Source: Antrihabitans stalactiti (GTDB lineage Bacteria; Actinomycetota; Actinomycetes; Mycobacteriales; Mycobacteriaceae). Taken from it: a DNA stretch of 64,000 bases. Made by a program: the position numbers and the translations under genes. The stretch covers positions 124,001-188,000 of the forward strand of contig NZ_VCQU01000003.1 of the NCBI RefSeq assembly GCF_012932915.1, read 5' to 3'. Of this stretch, positions 49,736-58,940 are shown one piece after another; the stretch's first letter is position 1; each line of letters opens with the position of its first letter. The notes under the pieces are model-generated. The model saw only the letters and a program-made list of their open reading frames with translations, was not told the origin of the DNA and did no database searches.

Positions 49736-50878
49736 GTGCTCGACTTCATCTACTATCCGGTCTCCGGGATCTTGTGGTTCTGGCACAAGGTGTTCGCCTT
49801 CATCCCGTACTTGGGTCCGACGGACGGCGGCAACGGAGTCGCCTGGGCACTGTCTGTGGTGTTCTTGGTCTTCACCCTGCGGCTGCTGCTGTACAAGCCT
49901 TTCGTCAAGCAGGTCCGCACGACGCGGCAGATGCAGGAACTGCAGCCTCAGATCAAAGCACTCCAGGCCAAGTACAAGGGCGACAGGCAGCGCCAGGCGC
50001 TGGAGTTACAGAAGCTTCAGAAGGAGCACGGATTCAACCCGATCATGGGCTGCCTCCCTGTGCTCGCCCAGGCTCCTGTGTTCATCGGTCTGTACCACGT
50101 GCTGCGGTCGTTCAACCGGACCGGACATGGAATGGGTCAGCTCGGGCTCGATCCCGCTGTCAACCGCACGATTCCGAACTACTTCTTCGGAGTCGACGAC
50201 GTCGATTCGTTCCTGAACGCACGGCTCTTCGGTGCTCCGATCTCGGCAACGGTCGTCGAGTCGAAGACGGCACTCGAGGCATTCGTGAACGAAAGCCTCG
50301 GGCTCGGCCTGCCAAGCGTGTGGAATCTTGCCGCTATCGCCGTTCCTTTGATGATCATTGCGAGCCTCGCAACTCACTTCAACGCGCGCGCTTCGGTCGC
50401 ACGGCAGAGTGAGGCAGCGGCGGCGAACCCTCAGGCCGCGATCATGAACAAGTTGGCGTTGTGGGTCTTCCCGCTCGGCGTGCTCGTCTTCGGTGTGTTC
50501 CTCCCGATTGCCATCCTTCTGTACTGGGTAAGCAACAACATCTGGACCTACGGCCAGCAGCACCTCGTATTCCGGAAGATCGACCACGAAGATGAATTGA
50601 AGAAGCAGGCTGTGATCGAGCGACGGGCGCAGAATGCACCGAAGCCTGGTGTGCGGCCGGTGAAGGGTAAGAACGCCGTTCAGCTGAGCAAGGACGAGTC
50701 GGCAAGTGTTGCTGCAGACGTGGTCGACGATGTCGCTGAGGCTGGTGCATCGAAGCCTGCTCCGGGAGCGAAGCCTGCACAGAAGAGACCCAATCGTGGT
50801 GGCGGTGGCCAGCAACGACGACCGGGTCAGGCTCGATCCGGCAACCGGGGTGGATCGAACAAACGAAAGCGGCGATGA
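49736..50878 (+). CDS. yidC: Membrane protein insertase YidC
   Basis: A 380-residue Oxa1/YidC insertase starting at GTG 49736. Five helices are visible (about 8-25, 35-52, 105-125, 195-215, 240-265), with the cytoplasmic hairpin loop between the second and third. The C-terminal ~80 residues are basic and disordered and probably contact ribosomes. Its stop overlaps the jag start (ATGA). Confidence 0.95.
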   Translation: MLDFIYYPVSGILWFWHKVFAFIPYLGPTDGGNGVAWALSVVFLVFTLRLLLYKPFVKQVRTTRQMQELQPQIKALQAKYKGDRQRQALELQKLQKEHGFNPIMGCLPVLAQAPVFIGLYHVLRSFNRTGHGMGQLGLDPAVNRTIPNYFFGVDDVDSFLNARLFGAPISATVVESKTALEAFVNESLGLGLPSVWNLAAIAVPLMIIASLATHFNARASVARQSEAAAANPQAAIMNKLALWVFPLGVLVFGVFLPIAILLYWVSNNIWTYGQQHLVFRKIDHEDELKKQAVIERRAQNAPKPGVRPVKGKNAVQLSKDESASVAADVVDDVAEAGASKPAPGAKPAQKRPNRGGGGQQRRPGQARSGNRGGSNKRKRR

Positions 50879-51462
50879 CCGGGATGCTCACGGAAGAGAC
50901 AGAGGAAACGGACACAGTTATGACGATCGATTCTGAAGAGGCACAGGGCGACCTGGCTGCTACCGCGGTCGATGCAGCTGACGACAGTGCGACCGACGGC
51001 GACGACGACCTCATCGAGGAAGGTGAGATTGCCGGCGATTACCTCGAGCAGTTGCTCGACGTCCTCGACTTCGACGGTGACATCGACCTGGACGTCGAAG
51101 GCGACCGCGCGGTTGTCAGCATCGACGGCGGCCGCGACCTCAACAAGTTGGTCGGTCGCAAGGGCGAAGTTCTCGACGCCCTGCAGGAGCTGACTCGGTT
51201 GGCTGTGCAGCAGGCCACCGGCGAGCGCAGCAGGCTGATGCTGGATATCGCGGGTTGGCGCGCGGGCCGGCGCGCAGAGCTGACCGCGCTCGGTCGTGAT
51301 GCGGCTCAGCGTGTGTTGGCGAGTGGTGAGCGCGAGGCACTCGTGCCGATGACACCGTTCGAGCGGAAGATCGTGCACGACGCTGTCGCTGCCGTCGATG
51401 GCGTGTCGAGCGAAAGCGAAGGTGCCGAGCCGGCAAGGCGTGTGGTCGTGATCCGCACATGA
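50875..51462 (+). CDS. jag: Jag/KhpB family RNA-binding protein (KH-R3H)
   Basis: A 195-residue protein. An acidic N-terminus (about 1-55) is followed by a KH domain (about 60-115; [13 protein letters not shown]) and an R3H domain (about 120-180; [13 protein letters not shown]). Jag proteins bind RNA and, in other bacteria, affect cell-wall synthesis. The ATG overlaps the yidC stop. A terminator follows 16 bp after the stop. Confidence 0.93.
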   Translation: MTGMLTEETEETDTVMTIDSEEAQGDLAATAVDAADDSATDGDDDLIEEGEIAGDYLEQLLDVLDFDGDIDLDVEGDRAVVSIDGGRDLNKLVGRKGEVLDALQELTRLAVQQATGERSRLMLDIAGWRAGRRAELTALGRDAAQRVLASGEREALVPMTPFERKIVHDAVAAVDGVSSESEGAEPARRVVVIRT

Positions 51463-51478
51463 GCGGATGAGATTGTAG

Positions 51479-51514
51479 CGGGGCTTCCAGTCTTAGGACG
51501 GGGAGCCCCGTTTT
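51479..51514 (+). terminator. Rho-independent terminator after jag
   Basis: A 10-bp stem (51479-51488 with 51501-51510, one G-T pair) with a 12-base loop, followed by TTTT. It ends the rpmH-to-jag transcript before rsmG. Confidence 0.8.
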
Positions 51515-51561
51515 AGTTCTAGGCTCGGTAAATCACATTGATGTAGTTCATGTCGTGGAGG

Positions 51562-52239
51562 ATGTTTCACGTGGAACAGAGTTCGAGCGGGCAGTACGAA
51601 ACCCCTCCCCCTGCAGCAGCAGAAGTGTTCGGTGAGAGGCTCGGTCTGGCGCGCATGTATTGGAAGGCACTCGCCACCGACGGCGTCGAGCGCGGGCTGA
51701 TCGGTCCGCGCGAAGTTCCGCGACTCTGGGACCGGCACATCTTGAACTGCGCGGTCATCGGCGAGCTCATCCCGACAGGTGCATCTGTCGTCGACATCGG
51801 GTCCGGCGCCGGACTCCCAGGTATTCCCCTTGCCATTGCCCGCCCCGACCTCAAGATTGCGTTGGTCGAACCGCTCCTCCGCCGCACCCGATTTCTCGCC
51901 GAATTCGCTGAAGCGTCCGGGCTCGACTTCGTGATCGTCCGCGGTCGGGCCGAACAACCCGGCGTGATCAAGGAAGTCGGCGGAGCGGATGTCGCAACAT
52001 CGCGCGCAGTGGCCCCGTTGGAGAAGCTTGCGAAGTGGTCACTCCCCCTCATCCACGAGCACGGACAGATGCTCGCGATGAAGGGATCCAGTGCAGCAGA
52101 AGAGATCTCCCGCGATCGCGCCGCCTTGACCCGCCTCGGCGCCGGAAGCGTGGAGGTCGTCGAATGTGGCGCCAGCGTCCTCGAAACTCCGACTATCGTC
52201 GTCCGCGCCGAGCGGGTCCGGCGGCGGAACAAGGGTTGA
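51562..52239 (+). CDS. rsmG: 16S rRNA (guanine-N7) methyltransferase RsmG (GidB)
   Basis: A 225-residue SAM-dependent methyltransferase that modifies 16S rRNA (G527, E. coli numbering); loss gives low-level streptomycin resistance in many bacteria. The SAM motif is [19 protein letters not shown] 51562 is used (MFHVEQ...); a start four codons upstream at 51550 is possible. The first codons are written by a parS-type site. It is the last conserved gene before a 3.8-kb gene-poor region. Confidence 0.94.
   Translation: MFHVEQSSSGQYETPPPAAAEVFGERLGLARMYWKALATDGVERGLIGPREVPRLWDRHILNCAVIGELIPTGASVVDIGSGAGLPGIPLAIARPDLKIALVEPLLRRTRFLAEFAEASGLDFVIVRGRAEQPGVIKEVGGADVATSRAVAPLEKLAKWSLPLIHEHGQMLAMKGSSAAEEISRDRAALTRLGAGSVEVVECGASVLETPTIVVRAERVRRRNKG
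51563..51578. promoter_or_regulatory. parS: parS-type site at the rsmG start
   Basis: TGTTTCACGTGGAACA differs from the perfect palindrome TGTTTCACGTGAAACA by one base. It begins at the second base of the rsmG ATG and encodes its first residues. ParB from the nearby parB gene is expected to bind. Confidence 0.85.
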
Positions 52240-52649
52240 TTGGTCCGGCTGGATCGTGCCGTCACGCTGACGAAATGACTGCATACCTTTAGACCTGGAA
52301 TTTCACGACACTTTCGGACACATCCCAAGTTTCGGCGATCCGTCGGATCCTGTTGTGTGCCTTCGAAACTCGGTTATGTTCGTCGCAAGTCCGCGCCTTG
52401 AGGAGTTTTGGACGGACAGATCCCCGGCCGGGCAGCGTGCTCGGGGGCTGGGGTGCACCGGCGGGTTCGCGGCGCCGGTCGCCGGTCGCGATGTTAGTGG
52501 AACTGGAGATCCGGTTTTCTGTCTGGCTGGACTGGATGCAGTCTCGTTGTCGGATACTACGATCGCGGCGACGCCGAAACGCTGTCGCTAGGTTCGGGTG
52601 CCGTCTAGGTCCTCGAATATCGTGTGCAGCTGACGTTGATCCGTAACAC
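52240..52649. other. Non-coding stretch after rsmG
   Basis: I see no supported gene here. The plus-strand frame at 52355-52591 has no ribosome site and no family resemblance. A half parS (TTTCACG) occurs near 52300. The stretch probably belongs to the IS remnant region that follows. Confidence 0.5.
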
Positions 52650-53030
52650 CTAAGTCGGGTGTTTTCTGGCGGAGTCTTTCATGCGGGGTTTGGCCGTCGA
52701 GGCCGCCGTGGGGTCGGTGGTAGTTGTAGTCGTCCTCCCATTCGCGGAGCTTGTCGTTGAACACTTTCGCGTCGTCGATGACGACACCGTCGGGAGGCGG
52801 TCGACCTCTTCGGCATCGATGCGTGGGAGCGTTCGACCTTGCTCATGAGACGCGGTCTGCGCGGTTTGATGTAGACGTGCTGCATGCCTTTGTCGAGCAC
52901 ATGCCAGTGGAAGCTGCTCTGGAATTCGGCGCCGTTGTCGGGCTGGATCGTGTCGATGATCAACGGAATCGTTGCGCGACATAGTCGATGAACTTCACGT
53001 CGGCTTAGACGGCCGGGTTGTTGTTTCTCG
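52650..53030 (-). pseudogene. IS481-type transposase remnant (C-terminal half, multiple frameshifts)
   Basis: On the minus strand, rve-type integrase segments are spread over at least three frames: KFIDYVAQRF; then TIQPDNGAEFQSSFHWHV with KPRRPRL; then RIDAEEVDRL; and finally VIDDAKVFNDKLREWED with YHRPHGGLDG. In intact IS481 transposases these follow each other in one frame. The N-terminal HTH and first catalytic Asp are missing. I see no clear terminal inverted repeats. Confidence 0.8.
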
Positions 53031-53099
53031 TAGCGTTTCCAGCGTCGGTCGTGGCGTTTGTGGCTGTAAGGCCTGGGGACACCCCTGACACTGCATCGC

Positions 53100-53940
53100 C
53101 GACGCTACCAAGTCTGGTGTGGCAGAGGCTGTCTTGCGGGGCGCCGGCGTTTGTTGCCGCTCGGGTGGTCGGACCCGACCGGGTCGAGGGCGAGTTCACG
53201 TGCTGGCCGATATAGGCGTGCCCGATGTCGATCTTGCGTTGCGGTAGTTGAACGAGCCGGCCTTGGCGACTTTAAATGTCCGGGGGCCATGGTTGCGACG
53301 CTTCGGGCGTGGATCGCCGGGTGCGACCGTCGGCAGCGTCTCGTACGCCTGGGACCGTGGTCGGCGTAGAACTCCTTGAAGGTGCGGTGATAGCGCTCCA
53401 ACTTGCCGCAGGTCTGCGGATGCCGCGGCCGCGACGACAGCTGGGTGATACCCAATGCGGTGAGTCGTTCCTGGCAGAACCTCGATTTCTCGTCGCTTAC
53501 CGGACTTGAACTGCATGCCGTTGTCGCTGATCAACTGTCGCGGTGTACCCCTTTCGTCGATTGCGGTGGCCGCGATCCCGTACCGAGCCTGGTCGTCGAG
53601 CAGGTCGAACACCCACGCCTTCGACGCACCGACCAGTTCGACCTGCGTGCCGTCGATCTGCCACAGATCGTTTGGGGCGAACCGTTCGAACCGTCGCCAT
53701 GTGCGCGGTGAGCGACGAATCGGCGCGGTGACCACGCCGCAGCGTTGCAGGATCCGATGAATCGTCGACACCGCCCGCGGCGCCGCCAGTCCCGCGCGGA
53801 TAGACCGAGTGCGGATCCTCGGGGCTCCCCAACGCGGATTGTCGGTCCGCATTGTCACGATCCGTTCCTCGATCTCTGCGACGGTGATCCCAACAATCTG
53901 TCAACCGTGTGCCCGGGCTCTACACGTCCGATCGTGGTTG
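53100..53940 (-). pseudogene. Second IS481-type transposase remnant (frameshifted)
   Basis: A different element from the first. It retains IEERIVTMRTDNPRWG, STIHRILQRCGVV, PNDLWQIDGTQVELVG with the first catalytic Asp, then SDNGMQF with the second. The end (GITQLSSRPRHPQTCGKLER) is in another frame, so at least one frameshift and an internal loss separate the halves. Remains of the N-terminus (VEPGHTVDRLLG) lie in a further frame near 53930. Confidence 0.8.
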
Positions 53941-54179
53941 GGTGGCCTCCTTTTCGACCGTCTTCACTGACCTACTTTTGAACCGTCGTCGACAGTAGTT
54001 ACAAGGCACGACTGCGGTGACCGGATCGAGTCCGCAGGTTCCGTCTTGTGCTGGCGATAGTGTCGCTACGCGGCGCGTCGATTCAACTCGGCGACCAACT
54101 GCATCCTGGTTCTGTGCATTGCCGGACAGGCGTAGCTCGCCAGAACTACATGACGAACTCTGCGGGTGTTCGATGGCAA

Positions 54180-54195
54180 TGTTTCACGTGGAACA
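54180..54195. promoter_or_regulatory. parS: parS-type site
   Basis: TGTTTCACGTGGAACA, identical over 16 bp to the site at the rsmG start and in the same orientation, including the preceding A. It lies in gene-poor DNA. Confidence 0.85.
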
Positions 54196-54936
54196 ACGAA
54201 CGGACCCGTCGACGACCGGCCCCCGCGCGACTCGGGCGTTGACTTGGTAGCAGCGGCGAAGCTTCGGTCGATTCTCTACAGAGGACGATGCGGGCACGCG
54301 CCTAGGCGATTAGCTCGGGACGTATGTTGACCGTTGCTGAGCGGCAGACGTAGCCGTCAGTCCCCCTCCCCGTTAATGGCGTGGGTGCGTGCTCTCTGGT
54401 GCCACTTTGTGGACCGCGTACACCGCAGCTCCGCCCTGGAAGCTGTCGACAGATTGGCTCGAAGCAGTGAGCGCCAGTTGGCTGCGAGCAATTCAAATGC
54501 AGCCCCGCGCCGATACTGTTTGCCTGTCCCCGGAGCTGACTCCACGCGACCCGAGTTCCCACGAAGAAGGTGACTTCACGCAATCACATGCCACTGAGGC
54601 CCGGTCTCAATTTGGGATTTCCGGGCTGGTGGGCGGGCGCTCCCTGTGCGCAGAGTCGACGTCTGACGGATGTCAGGGGTTCCGGGTCGGCGTGTTTCCG
54701 TAAGTGGTCTACTCGCGTTGTCTCGACGCGGGGCGTTCGTCTCAGTGGATAGGCGACAAGTCCTTCGAATGCGGACGCCTCTGTCCGTACTTTCGAGCGA
54801 CGAAGCGTGACGCCGCACGACGAAGGGGATCGACTGGCCAACGGATCCTTGGCAGTTGATAGTCTGGTCCCTTCGTACGGGCTCTCGTAGCGCTGGGCCG
54901 CCAACACCGCGCCCGGAGAGCTAGCTGAGTTCCGAA

Positions 54937-54952
54937 TGTTTCACGTGGAACA
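54937..54952. promoter_or_regulatory. parS: parS-type site
   Basis: TGTTTCACGTGGAACA, same sequence and orientation as the sites at 51563 and 54180. Confidence 0.85.
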
Positions 54953-55496
54953 AGGATCTCTGGTGTGGTCGGGGGCCGTTTATAGCTCGGTCTGCGCGGG
55001 CGACTGTGTTCGCTCGAAACGACCGTCAGATTGAACGCGCGAGGAGCCTCTTCGGTTGCGGCCACGGCCGAGAGCCGGCGAGGCAGCTGGTGTCTGGTCT
55101 AGGCCGGAAGGGCGAGCAACGCGCTGCGTAGTGATCATCAGATGCTCCGTGTCGAGGCTCTGCATGGCTTTGAGTCGAGTGAATGGACCGCGGCTCCTCC
55201 GCTCCCCGAAGAGGACGTCGTCGCTAACGGAAGCCCCCAGTTTGGGCCATTCTGTGTGCCTGCTCTCAGTGGCACTTCCCATGCACCATCGTCGGTGGCG
55301 ACGAGTCCTTCGCGGTCTCGGCGACACGTGCTTGCGGCGCATCCTGAGCGAACTTCGTGCGCTGAAGAAGATGCAGTGCGCGGCTACCAACGAGCCGAGG
55401 ACGACGAGCGCGAGGAGGCCCAAGCCAATGACAGGGGTCTTAGTCCTCTTGCCCGACGGTGACGCTTGCTCGATGAGTGGCGACGCGGCGCCATCT

Positions 55497-55512
55497 TGTT
55501 TCACGTGGAACA
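55497..55512. promoter_or_regulatory. parS: parS-type site
   Basis: TGTTTCACGTGGAACA, the fourth copy with the same single departure from perfect symmetry, again in the same orientation. Confidence 0.85.
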
Positions 55513-56022
55513 GTGAGTACGACGCGCGGACCTAGTTGGCAGTGAGGCAGTTAGTCCACAGGCTTGGGCTAAACGGGCCGATTTCGCAACTTGCAATGTC
55601 TGCGCTTTGGTCGAATATTCATGTGCCCCATGGGCTTCCCGCCGGTGAGAAGTTACACACATGGAATTCCACAACTGGGGATAACTTTTCGCAGCAGGAC
55701 TGTGAATGGGGCGGAACTAGAAATAGTGCCTGAAGTGGGCGAATTACGGCACGCGCAGATCCGTTGTCGGGAAGCACGCAAACGCCCAGAAATTTCCCGA
55801 ATTCCGTTCTCGGACGGAAGTTTCCTCAGCCTGACTTCCCATCCGCGCGGCGGACTGGCAAGCTTGCACAAGTCGCGAGTGGTGGGCCATTAATCGCCGA
55901 TTCCGACCAATGTAGTTCGGTCTGTGCGAGCAGAAAAAGCCGCCACCGTCGCCTTTCTGCGGTAGCGACTCCGATAGTTGCGATAGTCAAGCTGAAGCGG
56001 TATCCCGCGGGTAGGAGCTCAA

Positions 56023-57036
56023 ATGCCGGGTGGTTCTTCGAACGTTTCACGATCAACGGTTTCACGTGAAACACCGTCCCAGCCTCGTCAGTCAGCCGGT
56101 CGACACGGGAAGCAGGATGCCGATTTCGGCGGACAGTACCCGGGCATCTCGCCGATCGATACACCAATCGGCGCGGCAGCACACCGCGCCAGCCAAGTCC
56201 TCCACCCACACTCAGTGGCTCTACCGAAGCTCACCGAGAAGCGGGTCATCACGATTGCCAACCAGAAGGGTGGCGTCGGAAAAACAACGACGGCCGTCAA
56301 CCTGGCGTCCGCGCTGGCCCTGCAGGGGCTGACCGTCCTGGTGGTCGATCTCGACCCTCAGGGCAATGCCAGCACCGCGATGGGTGTTGCCCACCATTCG
56401 GGGGTGCCCTCGAGCTACGAACTACTTCTCGGCGAAGTGACGGCAAAGGAGGCAATTCAACAGAGCCCGCACAGCCCGCGGCTGCTCTGCATTCCCGCAA
56501 CGATCGACTTGGCCGGCGCGGAAATCGAGCTGGTCTCGATGGTTGCCCGTGAAGGTCGACTGAAGACCGCGCTGTCGGACGAGGCCCTCGACGGACTGGG
56601 CATCGACTTCGTCATGATCGACTGCCCGCCTTCGCTAGGGCTCCTCACAGTCAACGCGATGGTGGCTGCGCGCGAAGTCCTCATTCCGATTCAGTGCGAG
56701 TACTACGCACTCGAAGGAGTGGGTCAGTTGCTTCGCAATATTCAGCTCGTTCAGGCGCATCTCAACCCGAGTCTGCATGTGTCGACGGTCGTCTTGACGA
56801 TGTACGACGGGCGAACGAAACTGGCCGACCAGGTCGCCGATGAGGTCCGGAGCCACTTCGGCGATGCCGTACTGCGGTCGGTCATTCCACGCAGCGTCAA
56901 GGTCTCCGAGGCGCCCGGCTACGGAATGTCCGTGCTCGACTACGACCCAGGATCACGAGGTGCGATGAGTTATCTCGACGCGGGCCGAGAGCTCGCCGCG
57001 CGTTCCTCCGGCACCGTGGGGAGCATCGCGAAATGA
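56023..57036 (+). CDS. parA: Chromosome partitioning ATPase ParA
   Basis: A 337-residue Walker-type ATPase. The deviant Walker A is [16 protein letters not shown], with [10 protein letters not shown] and [11 protein letters not shown] later. A ~75-residue N-terminal extension precedes the core, and a perfect parS is embedded in its coding sequence. ATG 56023 has TAGGAG upstream. ParA moves ParB-parS complexes along the nucleoid, bringing origins to the poles. It overlaps parB by 4 bp. Confidence 0.96.
   Translation: MPGGSSNVSRSTVSRETPSQPRQSAGRHGKQDADFGGQYPGISPIDTPIGAAAHRASQVLHPHSVALPKLTEKRVITIANQKGGVGKTTTAVNLASALALQGLTVLVVDLDPQGNASTAMGVAHHSGVPSSYELLLGEVTAKEAIQQSPHSPRLLCIPATIDLAGAEIELVSMVAREGRLKTALSDEALDGLGIDFVMIDCPPSLGLLTVNAMVAAREVLIPIQCEYYALEGVGQLLRNIQLVQAHLNPSLHVSTVVLTMYDGRTKLADQVADEVRSHFGDAVLRSVIPRSVKVSEAPGYGMSVLDYDPGSRGAMSYLDAGRELAARSSGTVGSIAK
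56058..56073. promoter_or_regulatory. parS: Perfect parS site within the parA 5' coding region
   Basis: The core GTTTCACGTGAAAC (56059-56072) is a perfect 14-bp palindrome, and CGTTTCACG just upstream (56043-56051) is a half-site. It encodes part of the ParA N-terminal extension (TVSRETP). Confidence 0.93.
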
Positions 57037-58046
57037 GCCAAACACGCAAAGGCGGACTGGGTCGAGGCCTTGCCGCGCTGATTCCCACTGGCCCGGAGGC
57101 CGGCGGACCGAGGCTTGGCAACGCGGCAGCAGATGTCATTATCGGGATCGAGCGATCGGCTGCAGAGCGAGCAGCGAACCCCCTCCAACCGCGGGACCTT
57201 CGCGCCGCACCGGATCTCGACGATTCGGATCTGACCCCGGCGGGCGCTGTCTACCGCGAGATCCCGCAGGATCAGATCAAGCCGAACCCCAAGCAACCGC
57301 GCCAGGTTTTCGAGGAAGAGGCGCTGTCGGAGCTTGTTCATTCCATCCGCGAGTTCGGCCTCATGCAGCCGATCGTCGTCCGTCGGACGGGCCCCGAGAG
57401 CTATCAGATCGTCATGGGCGAGCGGCGCTGGCGGGCAAGCCAGCAAGCCGGACTCGCTGCCATTCCTGCGATCGTTCGCGAGACGGCCGACGGATCGATG
57501 CTCCGCGACGCCCTCCTCGAGAACATTCACCGGGTCCAGCTGAACCCGTTGGAAGAGGCGTCGGCGTACCAGCAGTTGCTCGAAGAGTTCGACGTGACTC
57601 ATGAAGAGCTGGCGAATCGGCTCGGTCGTTCGCGTCCCGTAGTGACGAATATGATCCGATTGCTCAAGCTGCCGATTGCCGTTCAGCGCCGCGTCGCGGC
57701 GGGGGTTCTGTCGGCCGGCCACGCTCGAGCGCTCCTCTCGCTGGACGCGGGTGCGGAAGCACAGGAGCAACTGGCCGCGCGGATCATCGCGGAAGGGCTG
57801 TCGGTCCGCGCGACGGAGGAAGCAGTCACTCTGGCGAACCGCGAGGACGACAGGGCCGTCACGCCGACGGTGCGGCGCAAGCCGATCCAGATGCCGGGCT
57901 TGCAGGATGTGGCCGAACGGCTCTCGTCGTCGTTCGATACTCGCGTGACCGTCAGTTTGGGCAAGCGAAAAGGCAAAATTGTCGTCGAATTCGGCTCGGT
58001 GGACGACCTGGAACGGATCGTCGGTTTGATCGAAAATAAGGGATAA
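57033..58046 (+). CDS. parB: Chromosome partitioning protein ParB
   Basis: A 337-residue CTPase/DNA-binding protein. An N-terminal ParA-contacting peptide ([13 protein letters not shown]) leads to the ParB/Srx domain with the CTP-binding GERRWRA motif, then an HTH that reads parS (about 180-230), and a C-terminal dimer domain. It spreads from parS and loads SMC. It is translationally coupled to parA. An inverted repeat (58070-58103) follows the stop by 23 bp. Confidence 0.97.
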   Translation: MSQTRKGGLGRGLAALIPTGPEAGGPRLGNAAADVIIGIERSAAERAANPLQPRDLRAAPDLDDSDLTPAGAVYREIPQDQIKPNPKQPRQVFEEEALSELVHSIREFGLMQPIVVRRTGPESYQIVMGERRWRASQQAGLAAIPAIVRETADGSMLRDALLENIHRVQLNPLEEASAYQQLLEEFDVTHEELANRLGRSRPVVTNMIRLLKLPIAVQRRVAAGVLSAGHARALLSLDAGAEAQEQLAARIIAEGLSVRATEEAVTLANREDDRAVTPTVRRKPIQMPGLQDVAERLSSSFDTRVTVSLGKRKGKIVVEFGSVDDLERIVGLIENKG

Positions 58047-58069
58047 ATCGGGCATTGTTGGTGGGCATA

Positions 58070-58103
58070 CCCGTCACTGCGGCTGATACGTCACAGTGAC
58101 GGG
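58070..58103 (+). terminator. Hairpin after parB
   Basis: CCCGTCACTG (58070-58079) pairs exactly with CAGTGACGGG (58094-58103) over a 14-base loop. No T-run follows, so it may terminate parAB transcription or regulate the next gene. Confidence 0.5.
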
Positions 58104-58212
58104 AGCCAAAAATGGACTTTCCGACCAGGTACGAACACCCAGCACCGATCGCATATCCTTGATCTAGAACGGACCGCGAGGTGCACACTGGGCATGGAGG
58201 CTGAGCAGAGCA

Positions 58213-58917
58213 GTGTCGACCAGTGTCACCGCCCTCACCCTCGATGGTCTCGGAAAACTGCCGTCGCACGCTAGGCGATGCGTCTTCTGGGAACTCGATC
58301 CCGCTGTCGCATTTACGTCCAAAGAATTCACGGACCCTGTCTTCGAAAAAGAAGCGTGGCTGTCGACCGTCATGCTCGAGTGGGGTTCCTGCGGGCAGGT
58401 CGCGCTCGTCGACGGCAACCCTGCCGGTTGCGCTCTCTACTCACCGCCCAGTGCGGTCCCCCGCGCCTCGCTGTTTCCCACCTCACCGGTGAGCGCGGAC
58501 GCCGTGCTTCTGACAACCTTGCGGCTCGAGCGCGACGACCTCATAGACGACGACGGGCTCGCCGGCCACTTGGTGCAAGCCGTCGTTGCGGACCTCGTTC
58601 GCCGCGGCGTGCGAGCGCTCGAATCGTTCGGCATTCGGAAGACGGACGAGGAGTTGGCTGTGTCGGTCACCGATACACCTACGGCGACAGCGGCGCTGGA
58701 GTGTTCGCCCGCGTCCTGCATGATCGCGGCTGACTTCCTCGAGGGGGTCGGATTCGAAGTTGTTGCACCGCATCACCGCTTCCCGCGACTGCGACTCGAG
58801 CTGGACCGTGACCACGGCTGGAAGGCAGACGTCGAATACGCGTTGGAGCAACTACTTTCGGCCGCAGCGTTGACCGTCGCAGACCTGGGTAGTCGTTCGA
58901 CGGTTGGCGCGCACTAG
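58213..58917 (+). CDS. GNAT-like protein downstream of parB (Rv3916c-like)
   Basis: A 234-residue cytoplasmic protein with a GNAT-type alternation of strands and helices (VALVDGNPAGCALYSPPS, then a helix-rich middle). The acetyl-CoA loop is not clearly visible. Size and place between parB and cwlM match Rv3916c, a conserved protein of unknown function. It converges on cwlM with 23 bp between stops. Confidence 0.82.
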   Translation: MSTSVTALTLDGLGKLPSHARRCVFWELDPAVAFTSKEFTDPVFEKEAWLSTVMLEWGSCGQVALVDGNPAGCALYSPPSAVPRASLFPTSPVSADAVLLTTLRLERDDLIDDDGLAGHLVQAVVADLVRRGVRALESFGIRKTDEELAVSVTDTPTATAALECSPASCMIAADFLEGVGFEVVAPHHRFPRLRLELDRDHGWKADVEYALEQLLSAAALTVADLGSRSTVGAH

Positions 58918-58940
58918 CTCGTCAGGAACGCTGAAGGACA

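Larger units (their letters stand above)
53941..56022. other. 2-kb gene-poor region with parS sites upstream of parA
   Basis: No frame in this stretch has both a ribosome site and recognisable protein features. It holds three parS-type sites (54180, 54937, 55497). A frame on the minus strand from GTG 55504 encodes one hydrophobic helix before becoming Arg/Ser-rich and is doubtful. DnaA-box-like 9-mers occur at 55552-55560 (TAGTCCACA) and 55676-55684 (TGGGGATAA). The last ~500 bp should contain the parAB promoter. The function is probably centromeric. Confidence 0.6.

Noticed and set aside
52240-56022. CRISPR array or phage genes in the repeat-bearing gap
   Set aside because: The repeats are parS palindromes at irregular distances of 0.6-2.6 kb, not a direct-repeat array, and no phage or cas genes are seen.
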